From NCBI GenBank assembly GCA_045531955.1, contig JAZSFC010000011.1, positions 24,438 through 88,437 of the forward strand: a stretch of 64,000 bases of DNA. The letters are read 5' to 3'. The notes under the pieces are model-generated. The model was not told the origin of the DNA, did no database searches, and worked only from the letters and a program-made list of their open reading frames with translations. Source of the DNA: SIG299 sp045531955 (GTDB taxonomy: Bacteria > Bacillota > Clostridia > Lachnospirales > Lachnospiraceae). Positions within the stretch are counted from its first letter, which is position 1; the number at the start of each line of letters is the position of its first letter. The translations under genes and the position numbers were made by a program. This document shows, piece after piece, positions 25,751 to 34,882 of this stretch.

Positions 25751-26575
25751 ATGTTTTACGGTGCAAAAAACGGAAGTATCAAAATTGAAAATACAGAAAT
25801 GGATTACATAGTATTTGGTAACGGAACAAAGCCTCTGATTATGATTCCCGGCCTTGGTGAGGGCTTGAAAACAGTAAAAGGAACGGCAATTCCGTTTGCT
25901 TTTATGTACCGCAAAGTGGCAAAGGAATATAAGGTTTATTGCTTCAGCCGAAGAAATATTCTTCCACAGGGCTTTACCACTAAGGATATGGCGGAGGATT
26001 TGTATTTCTGCATGCGGGAACTCGGTATTGAAAAGGCGATGGTGCTGGGCGTATCCCTTGGTGGCATGATTGTGGAACAACTTGCCATTCATCATCCGGA
26101 AGCAGTGGAAAAACTGATTCTTACTGTCACCATTGCCCGTCAGAATGATACAGTGCAGCAAATGATTAGTAAATGGATGGATTATGCCAAAGAGGGTAAG
26201 TACAAGGAGATAATGATTGATACAGCGGAAAATTCTTACACGGAAGAGTATTTGAAAAAGAGCCGTTGGATGTATGGCTTGCTTGGCAACGTGGGTAAGC
26301 CAAAAAGTTTTGAACGTTTCCTGATTATGGCGGAAGCAGGAAGAACCCACGACGTCTATGAGGAGTTAGAAAAGATTACCTGCCCGACCTTGGTGCTTGG
26401 CGGTAGACAGGACAAGATTGTATCCGGTGAAGCTTCTGTCGAACTGGCAGAAAAAATTCCGGGTAGTCAGCTTTATATGTACGAAAATTATGGTCATGGG
26501 CTTTATGAAGAAGCCAAGGATTTTGTGCCGAGAGTACTTGATTTTTTGGGGAGTAGAAAAGGAACAAGTTTATGA
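25751..26575 (+). CDS. Alpha/beta hydrolase
   Basis: 274 residues of the alpha/beta hydrolase fold: oxyanion region MIPGLGEG, nucleophile elbow GVSLGGM (Ser near residue 101), acid near GGRQDKI and histidine in NYGHGLYEE. The ATG at 25751 follows AAAGGCGG; the longer frame to 25718 overlaps the previous gene. It overlaps the next gene by 4 bases (ATGA), so translation is probably coupled. Substrate unknown (ester, lactone or amide). Confidence 0.88.
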   Translation: MFYGAKNGSIKIENTEMDYIVFGNGTKPLIMIPGLGEGLKTVKGTAIPFAFMYRKVAKEYKVYCFSRRNILPQGFTTKDMAEDLYFCMRELGIEKAMVLGVSLGGMIVEQLAIHHPEAVEKLILTVTIARQNDTVQQMISKWMDYAKEGKYKEIMIDTAENSYTEEYLKKSRWMYGLLGNVGKPKSFERFLIMAEAGRTHDVYEELEKITCPTLVLGGRQDKIVSGEASVELAEKIPGSQLYMYENYGHGLYEEAKDFVPRVLDFLGSRKGTSL

Positions 26576-28059
26576 AATACATGCATTTTAATTCGTCCTG
26601 CTCTTATGCGGGGCTAGCCAATTTACTTGCAATGCAGGATGTAGATACGGAGGATTATCATATTGCGTTGGATATGGGGCTTCCGTATTTCCTGCGATAT
26701 GATGAAGAAACGGGTGCATATCTTAATGGCCCTATGTTACAGTCGGCAGAATGGTTTGACTTATACTTAAAACCAAGAGGGTTCCGGTATGTAGAGCGTT
26801 TTATGGGAAAGCAAGAGGCAGTGGAACAGTTATGTTCCGGCAGTATGCTTGGATTGCAGGTAACACCAAAGTCTAAGCATGCTGTGATCTTTCTGGGGAA
26901 GGAAAACGGTGCATATAAATTTCTGAATAATAAGCGGGAGGATTCCGAGGAACCGGATTATTTGCTGATTTCTGAAGTGGAATGTTTGGAACGACTTCCG
27001 GAACAGGTGGTAGTTGGGCATTTGGAATCCTGCGAGGCAGAAGCGGTAAATATCAAACCATACTTAGAAGAAGCATTGGCAAACTGGGAAAAGCTGCGGG
27101 GAGAATTGCAAGGTTTTATTTCTGAAGTGCAGACCCCGCAAGCAATGAAAGAAGCCATGAACCGGTTGTTTCGTCCACTGTTGCTGGACGGTATTAGTAT
27201 GGCAAAGCTGTTAAATAAAAAAGAGTTAGAGGAATGGTTGAGTGCTTTGCAAAAACAGTTTCTGGGGATGTTACGGACAAACGAGACTGTGAAACTTTCA
27301 GAACAACTGGACGGTAAAGAAATTGACATGGCGATTGATACATTTGTGAGTCTGATAAAACTGCAAAGCATTCGGGAAAGCGAGCGCCATTCCCATGTGG
27401 AATTATATTCCGGCAAGGAGTTGTACAAAGAGGGAAGCTGGCTGCAGAAACCTATTCAGACAGTTACTGATTTATTCCCACTGTTTGAAGAATGCGAGAA
27501 ATTCAGTGCTTTGGATTTGGGCAGCGGAGTTGGAAGAAACAGCATTGCCATTGCAAAGCAATTTCAGGGGATTCCTTGCCGAGTAGACTGTGTGGATATT
27601 CTGGAGCTTGCTATAGAAAAGCTTATGGAAAACGCCAAGTGGTTTGGGGTGGAAGAATGCATTCACGGTATAGTTTCTCCTATTGAAGAATTTGAAATTG
27701 TTCCAGATACATACGACCTTATTTTAGCGGTTTCTGCCTTAGAACATATTGATTCTAAAGAATCCTTTGTAAAGAAACTTGAAGAAATGAGAGAAGGTAT
27801 CAAGCTGCATGGCGTTGCGTGTCTTGTGGTGAATTCCGAGGTACGGGAGAAAAACAAAGAAACGGAAGAAGAACTGTTTCCTCAGTTTGAAGTTAATCTG
27901 CTGACTGAGGATTTGCAAGTGATTCTGCAAAGAATTTTCGAGGGCTGGGAGGTTTTGAAATCCACAGTCCGGGAGCAACAGTATGATATTCCGAGAGAGG
28001 GTTGCATTAGTAAACTTAGTACCAGTGTTGTGACTTTTGTGGCAAGGAGGACAAGATGA
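26572..28059 (+). CDS. BtrH-like N-terminal domain fused to a SAM methyltransferase
   Basis: 495 residues. Residues 1-150 (HFNSSCSYAGLANLLAMQ with Cys10) resemble the BtrH_N cysteine-protease-like fold found near acyl or peptide transfer enzymes. Residues about 150-300 are helical and charged. Residues about 320-495 are a class I methyltransferase with SAM motif I LDLGSGVGRNS and post-motif segments DCVDI and ILAVSALEHI. It overlaps both neighbours by 4 bases (ATGA), so it belongs to a coupled unit with the hydrolase and the metallopeptidase-like protein. Domain calls are by pattern; activity is unknown. Confidence 0.7.
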   Translation: MKYMHFNSSCSYAGLANLLAMQDVDTEDYHIALDMGLPYFLRYDEETGAYLNGPMLQSAEWFDLYLKPRGFRYVERFMGKQEAVEQLCSGSMLGLQVTPKSKHAVIFLGKENGAYKFLNNKREDSEEPDYLLISEVECLERLPEQVVVGHLESCEAEAVNIKPYLEEALANWEKLRGELQGFISEVQTPQAMKEAMNRLFRPLLLDGISMAKLLNKKELEEWLSALQKQFLGMLRTNETVKLSEQLDGKEIDMAIDTFVSLIKLQSIRESERHSHVELYSGKELYKEGSWLQKPIQTVTDLFPLFEECEKFSALDLGSGVGRNSIAIAKQFQGIPCRVDCVDILELAIEKLMENAKWFGVEECIHGIVSPIEEFEIVPDTYDLILAVSALEHIDSKESFVKKLEEMREGIKLHGVACLVVNSEVREKNKETEEELFPQFEVNLLTEDLQVILQRIFEGWEVLKSTVREQQYDIPREGCISKLSTSVVTFVARRTR

Positions 28060-28523
28060 AGTATAGTAAAGAAGAACTGATTTTCATATTTGAAAAGTAT
28101 TGCAAAAAGCTTAGAATAACTCCACCGTGGGATATCCGGTTGGAGTTTGTGGAAGACCCTAATTGGAGGAAAACCGGTGACTTCAAAATTGACTGTACCG
28201 ACCAGAAAGCAATCTTGCTTTTAAACATTGCGAATCCAAAGCAGGAAAATCTGGAGGAAGTAATTATACATGAATTGATGCATATCAAAATGTACCCATT
28301 GGACCAGGTGACGGAAAGTTTAATTACCAGTAATTTCGAAGAAGGGACTCCGGGATATAATTTGGCCTATACACAGTTTTTCTCGACACTGGAGCAGACC
28401 GTAGAAGAACTGACAAAATGCTTTTTGTTTGAATTTGGAGATAACAAAGAATTATCTTACGGAAGGTGTCGGAAAGAGAAATCTTTTAATGAGCTCTACG
28501 AGGGATTAAATAATATTGAGTAA
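28056..28523 (+). CDS. SprT-like/minigluzincin-type metalloprotein
   Basis: 155 residues with HELMH near residue 72 (EVIIHELMHIKMYPL), a zincin motif, and a downstream TVEELTKCF helix that may supply a third ligand. Small single-domain proteins of this kind are known as minigluzincins or SprT-like proteins. No signal peptide. Overlaps the previous gene by 4 bases. A second HExxH protein in the same run as the one at 24867. Confidence 0.65.
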   Translation: MKYSKEELIFIFEKYCKKLRITPPWDIRLEFVEDPNWRKTGDFKIDCTDQKAILLLNIANPKQENLEEVIIHELMHIKMYPLDQVTESLITSNFEEGTPGYNLAYTQFFSTLEQTVEELTKCFLFEFGDNKELSYGRCRKEKSFNELYEGLNNIE

Positions 28524-28537
28524 TAGAGGGTGAAATT

Positions 28538-29221
28538 ATGGTAAATTCCTTTAAAGAATTTTGTAATGAAATACATAAGTGTGGTTTTTCCATGGGTGGA
28601 GGTAATGCCAAGGGCATTTATGCCGTGATTCCTTACGATTGGAAGAGTACGCCGCCCGGATGCAACATTGTATGGCACACCGGCGACCCGGAAACGGACC
28701 CATGGGAGTGGCGTATGCGGGTGCTGGAAGAAAAGAAAGAGATTGCCTATGCTAAGGTGTTTTTTAATGCCAGCGGATATATTGCAAAGGGCTGGTATCC
28801 GTATTTTCTGGCGGTGCGCCGTCAGGGTATGACTTTGGAAGACTGGTACGAAATCGGCAAAATCAGTTACTTTGAAAAACAGATTTATGATGTGATTGCG
28901 GCTAATAAAAGAATTGCTTTTCATGACATTAAGAATGAGTGTGGCATCACCAAGGAGACCAACAGCCAGTTTGAGCGGACGTTGGTGAATCTGCAGAAGA
29001 ACCTGTTTATTACCATGTGCGGACGAATGCCAAAGCTCAATAAGTATGGTGAACCTTACGGCTGGAACAGCACGGTATTTTGCACGGTGGAAGACTTCTG
29101 GGGTGAGGATTTGACGGCAGAGATGGATGCTGAGGAAGCCTATCAGGTCATCCGTGACCGGATTTTGGAACTGAATCCGGAGGCCCAGGAAAAGAATATA
29201 AAGAAATTTATTTTAGGCTAG
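28538..29221 (+). CDS. Winged-helix protein, AlkZ-related
   Basis: 227 residues. The central part (ISYFEKQIYDVIAANKRIAFHDIKNECGITKETNSQFERTL abbreviated to its ends here) reads like a winged helix resembling the AlkZ/YcaQ DNA-glycosylase fold, and the flanks WHTGDPETDPWEW and GWYPYFLAV are conserved in small Clostridial AlkZ-related proteins. It lacks the full length of an AlkZ glycosylase, so DNA repair activity is uncertain. No ribosome site stronger than GAGGGTGA. Confidence 0.5.
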   Translation: MVNSFKEFCNEIHKCGFSMGGGNAKGIYAVIPYDWKSTPPGCNIVWHTGDPETDPWEWRMRVLEEKKEIAYAKVFFNASGYIAKGWYPYFLAVRRQGMTLEDWYEIGKISYFEKQIYDVIAANKRIAFHDIKNECGITKETNSQFERTLVNLQKNLFITMCGRMPKLNKYGEPYGWNSTVFCTVEDFWGEDLTAEMDAEEAYQVIRDRILELNPEAQEKNIKKFILG

Positions 29222-29242
29222 AAATCAGAGAGGTTAGACATC

Positions 29243-29791
29243 ATGGAGGACATTCGGGATATGCGGCGCAGTGACTGGCACCGCATTTTAGAACGTGAAT
29301 ATACAGTAAGTCCATGCTCTTTTCAAAACATGGAAGGCGTTGTATCGTTGTTACAAATCAGGAAAGTAACAGAACCGCTTCTGGTACCCGGTGAGAACGG
29401 AGAAAAAGTGCTGATTGCAGATGCGGGCTATTCCTGGCTGCAGGTAGCATTTAAGGAGCAGTTCTTTTGGGCAACGGTAATGTATGATGACAAGGGCAGG
29501 TTCATGCAGGGGTATTTTGATATCACCGGCGGAAACTTTTTTGAAGATATGGAAAATCCTACGTTTAGGGATATGTATTTAGATTTGGTGTTGCTGGATG
29601 GAGGTCGGATTTTAGTTCTTGACCGGGATGAACTGGATGAGGCGTTGGAGCAAAGGGAAATCAGTGAGGAACAGTATCAGCAGACGGTAAAAGAGGGAAA
29701 GAAGCTGTACCGGTTGTTACAGGAGAAAGGGAAAGAATTTTTACAATTCTGTAGTGAATGGCGAGAGAAACTGCTGGAGGAAGCACAATGA
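29243..29791 (+). CDS. DUF402-domain protein
   Basis: 182 residues. The middle has the DUF402 pattern: WLQVAFKEQFFWATVMYD, GYFDITGGN and the acidic DLVLLDGG-RDELDEA run, followed by a long C-terminal helix. Family members include nucleoside phosphatases and RNA-binding proteins; the function here is not known. Overlaps the next gene by 4 bases. Confidence 0.65.
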   Translation: MEDIRDMRRSDWHRILEREYTVSPCSFQNMEGVVSLLQIRKVTEPLLVPGENGEKVLIADAGYSWLQVAFKEQFFWATVMYDDKGRFMQGYFDITGGNFFEDMENPTFRDMYLDLVLLDGGRILVLDRDELDEALEQREISEEQYQQTVKEGKKLYRLLQEKGKEFLQFCSEWREKLLEEAQ

Positions 29792-30336
29792 ATCTTTGGA
29801 AACATTTCAAAACAATTACAAAGCATAAACTACTGGTACTGGATGGTTGCTTTAAGGTAGGTCTGTATTGGCAAGGTCTTACTCATGACATGTCCAAATA
29901 TTCCCCGACGGAATTTTTTAACGGCGTCCGTTATTTCCAGGGATACCGTAGCCCGATTTCAGCGGAACGTGAGGACAAGGGCTATTCCGAGGCGTGGATG
30001 CACCATAAAGGACGTAACAAGCATCATTATGAGTACTGGACGGATATGAATCTGGAAACCAGGCAGTACGAATCCCGTCCGATGCCGCGAAAATACCTGG
30101 TGGAGATGGTGATGGACCGCCGGGCTGCCAGTATGAATTATCAGAAGGAAGCATATACACCGGCACATCCGCTGGAGTATCAGCTCACCAGCAAGGACCG
30201 GCCGCTCATGAACGAGCAGACGAGAAGGGAACTGGAATATATTTTAACTATGCTCCGGGACAAAGGTGAGAAGGAAACCTTCCGGTACTTGAAGAAAGAA
30301 GTGTTAAAGGGTAAGCCATTTCCTTGGGAACAGTAA
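29788..30336 (+). CDS. DUF5662-family protein
   Basis: 182 residues starting MNLWKHFKTITKHK at the ATG overlapping the previous stop (ATGA). The HDMSKYSPTEF and HHKGRNKHHYEYW blocks, rich in histidine and aspartate, are typical of this family of uncharacterised proteins common in Firmicutes and their phages; the cluster of His/Asp suggests metal binding, similar to HD-type proteins. The longer frame to 29758 is not used. Confidence 0.65.
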   Translation: MNLWKHFKTITKHKLLVLDGCFKVGLYWQGLTHDMSKYSPTEFFNGVRYFQGYRSPISAEREDKGYSEAWMHHKGRNKHHYEYWTDMNLETRQYESRPMPRKYLVEMVMDRRAASMNYQKEAYTPAHPLEYQLTSKDRPLMNEQTRRELEYILTMLRDKGEKETFRYLKKEVLKGKPFPWEQ

Positions 30337-30420
30337 AGTCTTTCAAAGGTGAAAAGATGGTTGTAAAAGATAGTGCAAAAAGAATTGTTTGACAATTTGA
30401 ATAAAAATATTAAAAAGTTC

Positions 30421-30449
30421 TTGCAATGGCGAGGCGGAAGTGGTAGAAT
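30421..30449 (+). promoter_or_regulatory. Promoter of the nucleoside phosphorylase-like gene
   Basis: TTGCAA (30421-30426), 17 bases, TAGAAT (30444-30449) preceded by GTGG. The leader is about 35 bases. Confidence 0.6.
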
Positions 30450-30491
30450 AAGCCAATTATATTTTTTTAGGAAGAAAGTTGGGAGGATTCT

Positions 30492-31286
30492 ATGAAGCAA
30501 AAACTTATCAATATTTTAAGCAACATGAAGCGCTACAACGCATCGAATTTGGCAGAACTTACTTTTGGATTAGATACAAATGTGGAATACGATGCTTTGG
30601 TTGTGGCACCGGCCTGGAAGCCAACAAAGATTATAGAAGACCCCTCATTTACAACTATTGTGTTAACAGAACATTCTTACATTTCAAGTTATCTGGTAGA
30701 AAAGGATGGTCTGAAAATTGCCTGGGTTCAGACTGCTTCCGGTGGTGGAAATCTGCTTGACCATTTGCTCATTTGTGGAGAATTAAAGTTTAAGAAACTG
30801 ATATTTATCGGTGCCGTAGGCGCTTTAAAGGAAGGGATTGATTTAGGAGATTTATGTACCCCATCCTATAGTGTTGCAGGTGTCTTCGCCAACGCCTATT
30901 TGTGCGAGAAATTGTCAGATTACAGACCATTTGGCAAGGTGTATCCTGACGAAAGTTACATAGACGAGGTAATTGCACTGGCAAAGAATACTGGTTATGA
31001 ATTGAAGAAGGCTTCGGTGTTCTGCACCGATTCCATTGCACTGGAGTACTCCCATTTAGAAGAAATCAGAGCCTTTGATACGGATTTAATCGAGATGGAA
31101 ACCGGTACTTTTTATGAAGTGGCAAAGCTGTTTGAGGTTCCGGCGGTGGCATTGTTGGTTGTTTCCGATAACTCCGCAACCGGGCTTCCATTGATTGGAA
31201 GAAACGAAGAGCAGATGAAAAAGTATAAAGTAGGACGGAACGTGATTATTCCGGATTTGATTTACAAAATTGCAAAATCAAAATGA
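30492..31286 (+). CDS. Nucleoside phosphorylase-family protein
   Basis: 264 residues of the PNP/UDP family: GAVGALKEGIDLGD (phosphate and base region), then LIEMETGTFYEVA with the ribose-binding Glu and VVSDN at the C-terminal half. Cytosolic. It could cleave a purine or pyrimidine nucleoside, or be an AMP nucleosidase-like protein. GGGAGG precedes the ATG. A second member of the family lies at 37196. Confidence 0.8.
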   Translation: MKQKLINILSNMKRYNASNLAELTFGLDTNVEYDALVVAPAWKPTKIIEDPSFTTIVLTEHSYISSYLVEKDGLKIAWVQTASGGGNLLDHLLICGELKFKKLIFIGAVGALKEGIDLGDLCTPSYSVAGVFANAYLCEKLSDYRPFGKVYPDESYIDEVIALAKNTGYELKKASVFCTDSIALEYSHLEEIRAFDTDLIEMETGTFYEVAKLFEVPAVALLVVSDNSATGLPLIGRNEEQMKKYKVGRNVIIPDLIYKIAKSK

Positions 31287-31303
31287 TTGGACTTTAGTAG
31301 AAC

Positions 31304-32071
31304 ATGATAGAAGAATATAGGGATTTGCTGGAGAAATTCATATCTTACAGCAAAGAAATTTTTGGAGCAAATTTAACAGGAATTTATCTCCATGGGTCTG
31401 TGGTCATGAACTGCTTTAACCCGGAGAAGAGCGATTTGGATTTATTGGTTGTAGTGCGGGAGAGCATTCCTGATGAAATCAAACTACAGTTTATGAATCT
31501 CGTGATGGAGCTGAATAAACAGGCTCCAGCAAAAGGGCTGGAACTCAGTGTGGTAAAGGAAGAGGTGTGCAAGCCTTTTGTATATCCGACACCCTTTGAA
31601 CTGCATTTTTCCAATGCTCACCTAAATTGGTATCAGAGTAATCCACAGGATTATGTGGAGAAGATGAATGGCACTGACAAGGATTTGGCAGCGCATTTTA
31701 CTATTACCTATCATAGGGGACAGGTGCTGTACGGACAAGGTATTCCGGAGGTGTTTGCACCGGTGCCAATGGCAGACTATTTGGATAGCATTTGGTGTGA
31801 TATCGAAAATGCGGTGGAGGAAATTGCAGAAAATCCGATGTATCTGACCTTAAATCTCTGCCGGGTGCTGGCTTATAAAAGGAACGGGCTTATTGTATCT
31901 AAACAGGAAGGCGGAGAATGGGGCTTAAAGAATGTTGATAAACCGAAGTTTCAAACTCTGATTATGGCAGCTTTACAGGAATATCAGAGCAATAAAGCGA
32001 TGGTATTTAATGTGGCAGTAGCAAAGGAATTTGCAAATTATATGCTGGGAGAGATTAAGAAAAATGAGTGA
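31304..32071 (+). CDS. Aminoglycoside nucleotidyltransferase-like protein
   Basis: 255 residues. The N-terminus has the nucleotidyltransferase motif LHGS...SDLDLLV (Ser-Asp-Leu-Asp near residues 43-46). The C-terminal half matches the helical DUF4111 partner of AadA-type enzymes (YLTLNLCRVLAY, GGEWGLKNV). The family adenylates streptomycin or spectinomycin; resistance here is not shown. The ribosome site is weak, and it lies 17 bases after the phosphorylase. It overlaps the next gene by 8 bases. Confidence 0.75.
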   Translation: MIEEYRDLLEKFISYSKEIFGANLTGIYLHGSVVMNCFNPEKSDLDLLVVVRESIPDEIKLQFMNLVMELNKQAPAKGLELSVVKEEVCKPFVYPTPFELHFSNAHLNWYQSNPQDYVEKMNGTDKDLAAHFTITYHRGQVLYGQGIPEVFAPVPMADYLDSIWCDIENAVEEIAENPMYLTLNLCRVLAYKRNGLIVSKQEGGEWGLKNVDKPKFQTLIMAALQEYQSNKAMVFNVAVAKEFANYMLGEIKKNE

Positions 32072-32567
32072 TAATTATTTGATTCGTAAGGTGATGCCCG
32101 GTGATGAGACGGTTCTTGCTTATATTCAGACCGAGAGCTGGAAGGCAGCGTTTAAAGATATTTTAGAGGAAGAAGAGCTGATTCGTTGTACGAACATCGA
32201 ACGGGCTACTAATATGTATGCCGGTTTATTAGAAGCGAAAAAAGGCAACGGATATCTTATGGAAGTGAATGGCAAAGGTCACTGTATCGCCTGGTGGGAT
32301 GCATCCCGTGAGGTAGATATGCCGGACTATGCAGAACTCATTTGTATCCACAGTCTGCAGGATAATTGGAGTAAGGGTTACGGTAGCAAAATGATGGATA
32401 GGGTACTTACGGATATTGCTGAAGCAGGATACAAAAAGGTGATGCTCTGGGTGTTTGAGGAAAATACCAGAGCAAGGAGATTTTATGAAGCCAAAGGTTT
32501 TGTAAAAGGTGAGAAATCCAAGGTGAGCCTGAATGCCGTGGAAGTGATGTATGTGAAAGAACTGTAA
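32064..32567 (+). CDS. GNAT acetyltransferase
   Basis: 167 residues of the GNAT fold: acetyl-CoA loop SKGYGSKMM (consensus Q/RxxGxG/A) near residue 105 and the C-terminal NTRARRFYEAKGF. The ATG at 32064 lies inside the end of the preceding gene (overlap 8 bases). Acceptor substrate unknown. Confidence 0.82.
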   Translation: MSDNYLIRKVMPGDETVLAYIQTESWKAAFKDILEEEELIRCTNIERATNMYAGLLEAKKGNGYLMEVNGKGHCIAWWDASREVDMPDYAELICIHSLQDNWSKGYGSKMMDRVLTDIAEAGYKKVMLWVFEENTRARRFYEAKGFVKGEKSKVSLNAVEVMYVKEL

Positions 32568-32589
32568 TAGGAAAGATGGAGAGGAAAGG

Positions 32590-33039
32590 ATGAATAATAT
32601 CAGACAGGCAATCCCGGCAGATGTTGCCCGTGTTGCAGAAATTGAAATATTTAATTACCGCTTAAATTTCTATCCGATTTTTCAGAACGATTGGTTTTAC
32701 TTTGATGAAAAGCAGGTTCCAAAGGAAATGAAGCGGTATGAAACAGAAGAAGGCTTGCTTCAAAATACCTATGTTTATGATGATGGAGTAGTAAAAGGCT
32801 TTATCCAGCTTGACGGAACAAAGGTTGCCAAGCTTTTTGTGGAGCCGGTACTACAGGGCAATGGAATTGGTGCGAAACTGCTGGAATATGCTGTGGCAGA
32901 AAAGCAAGCCAACCATTTGTGGGCATTGGAGAAGAATGTGAAGGCCATTCGGTTTTATGAGAGGCATGGTTTTCATGTAACAGAAGAGAAAAAGTTGGAA
33001 GAGGATACCACGGAGTATTTGGTACGGTTGGAACGGTAG
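32590..33039 (+). CDS. GNAT acetyltransferase
   Basis: 149 residues. CoA loop VLQGNGIGAKLL near residue 89 and the closing KAIRFYERHGFH. GAGAGGAAAGG precedes the ATG. One of eight GNAT genes in this run; the acceptor cannot be told. Confidence 0.85.
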   Translation: MNNIRQAIPADVARVAEIEIFNYRLNFYPIFQNDWFYFDEKQVPKEMKRYETEEGLLQNTYVYDDGVVKGFIQLDGTKVAKLFVEPVLQGNGIGAKLLEYAVAEKQANHLWALEKNVKAIRFYERHGFHVTEEKKLEEDTTEYLVRLER

Positions 33040-33082
33040 AAACAGTGTGAGAACGATATTGGGAGATTGGAGGCGCGACGAT

Positions 33083-34018
33083 ATGCAAAATATGTTCATT
33101 GAAGGTTTGAAAAACAATGATGTAGATAAGTTGCTGAAAGTTCCCAAGAGTGATATCCATAATCATTCCACAAAAGGATGCAGGAGAGTATGGCTGGAAG
33201 AACGTCTAAATCGCAATTTCCCGGAACCACCCGACAGATTTGGTGGGCTTACAGGAATGCAGGAATGGTTTACTGCATCAATTAAACCATACTGTAAAGA
33301 TATTGAAGGAATTATCTTAAGATGGGAAGGCGCATTTGCAGAAGCAAAAAGGAATAATATCACGAGACTGGCGATGAACTTTGGAGCCGCGGAAGTTGAT
33401 TTTGTTGGCGGAATGGATACATTCAAAAGTATTATCGACGGTTTTTATCAGAAATATTGCCCCAATGCAGTATTTGAGCCGGAAATCACTTATATTTCGG
33501 CTTGTAATGTTTTGCAGGAAGCAGAAAAATTAGACCGGTATATTTCTTCCGGATTTTTCAAGTCTATTGATGTATGCGGTGGAGAGAATGTGCAGCCCTT
33601 TGAGGCTTTTCTGCCCTTGTATCGTAAAGCGGAATGTTACCATCTGACTAAGAAGATGCATGTAGGGGAAATCGGCTCTGCAGAAGATGTACGGCGGGCA
33701 GTTGAAGTATTGGGGCTTGAGGAAGTTCACCATGGAATAAATGCCGTTACCTCGGATGAAGTCATGAGATTTCTGGCGGATAACCGGATTCAGTTGAATG
33801 TTTGTCCAAGCAGTAACGTGATGCTTGGATATGCTGCGGATTACAAAGACCATCCGATTAAGACGTTGTACGAGAATGGCATTAAAGTAACGATAAATAC
33901 GGATGACTTGCTGCTGTTTGACAGTTCTATTGAAAATGAATATCTGTTACTTTATCAGGCAGGTGCGTTAAGTGCAAATCAGCTGGATGAAATCCGAAGG
34001 AATGGACTAAACGGATAG
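33083..34018 (+). CDS. Adenosine deaminase-family amidohydrolase
   Basis: 311 residues. Metal ligands of the family are visible: HNH near residue 25 (SDIHNHST), HVGEIG, HGINAV and the terminal INTDD with the catalytic Asp. The family deaminates adenosine or related compounds, using zinc in a TIM barrel. The ATG at 33083 is chosen behind GGAGG rather than 33047. The protein ends soon after the last motif and is shorter than classic Ada (about 330-340), but complete in motifs. Confidence 0.8.
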   Translation: MQNMFIEGLKNNDVDKLLKVPKSDIHNHSTKGCRRVWLEERLNRNFPEPPDRFGGLTGMQEWFTASIKPYCKDIEGIILRWEGAFAEAKRNNITRLAMNFGAAEVDFVGGMDTFKSIIDGFYQKYCPNAVFEPEITYISACNVLQEAEKLDRYISSGFFKSIDVCGGENVQPFEAFLPLYRKAECYHLTKKMHVGEIGSAEDVRRAVEVLGLEEVHHGINAVTSDEVMRFLADNRIQLNVCPSSNVMLGYAADYKDHPIKTLYENGIKVTINTDDLLLFDSSIENEYLLLYQAGALSANQLDEIRRNGLNG

Positions 34019-34042
34019 AGGAAGTCTGCGGGAGGAAAAAAG

Positions 34043-34882
34043 ATGAAATATCAGTTAAAGCATTATGAAAATCGAAGTGTGGCGCAGGACAGCAGCCTCT
34101 TACAAAATGATGATGCCATCACGTTTTCGGTGTTGGTGACAATTTTGCAGGGAACATGTACACATATATACACAAACCACGAAAGCATAATTATTTGTTA
34201 CTCCATGCCTCCTTATCCGGTGTGGATTTGGTGTAAGGATGTAAGCAACCGGGAAGACGTGCAGAATGTTGCCGAATGCCTGAAAAATGAGTTTCCGCTG
34301 GAAGCAGGTTACAACTACAATATTGGGTATGAGTTGTTAGATGCGATTAAGGAAGCAGATTCTTACTTTGAAAAATCCGAGGTAAGAACGAATATGTTAT
34401 CTTATCGTTTGGATACTATCCGGGAAATTGCGTATCCATGTGAAGGAAAACGTAGCATGATTGGCGAACAGGATAAAGAACTTGCAATCAAGCTGTGGCA
34501 TGACTTGAGTCTTGAAATGTTGGGACATGAACACAGTGAAGAGTTTTGTCGTAAGAAAATTGAAACCCTTATTGAGAAACAGACTTTGCATTGCTGGAGA
34601 AATAATGTCGGAGAAATCGTGGCTTTGACAGACCGGGACGACATTGGATTGTACGGGAAAATCAGTGCGGTTTATACGTTGCCGAATCAGCGCCGAAAAG
34701 GTTATGCTATCAATCTGGTACATGCAGTATCCGAAGATATCTTAAAGGATGGTCTGGTACCGATTCTATACACGGATGCGGATTACGGCGCATCCAATTC
34801 CTGCTACAAAAAGATTGGATTTGAGCAGGTGGGAAGCCTTTGTACAGTGCAGGGAAAGGATAGGGAAAATCATGGAGCATAA
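34043..34882 (+). CDS. GNAT acetyltransferase, two-part
   Basis: 279 residues. The C-terminal 130 residues are a GNAT domain with CoA loop NQRRKGYAINLV and NSCYKKIGFEQV. The N-terminal half (about 1-135) is a divergent GNAT-like or acceptor domain. Strong GGGAGG upstream. Overlaps the NUDIX gene by 11 bases. Confidence 0.8.
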   Translation: MKYQLKHYENRSVAQDSSLLQNDDAITFSVLVTILQGTCTHIYTNHESIIICYSMPPYPVWIWCKDVSNREDVQNVAECLKNEFPLEAGYNYNIGYELLDAIKEADSYFEKSEVRTNMLSYRLDTIREIAYPCEGKRSMIGEQDKELAIKLWHDLSLEMLGHEHSEEFCRKKIETLIEKQTLHCWRNNVGEIVALTDRDDIGLYGKISAVYTLPNQRRKGYAINLVHAVSEDILKDGLVPILYTDADYGASNSCYKKIGFEQVGSLCTVQGKDRENHGA

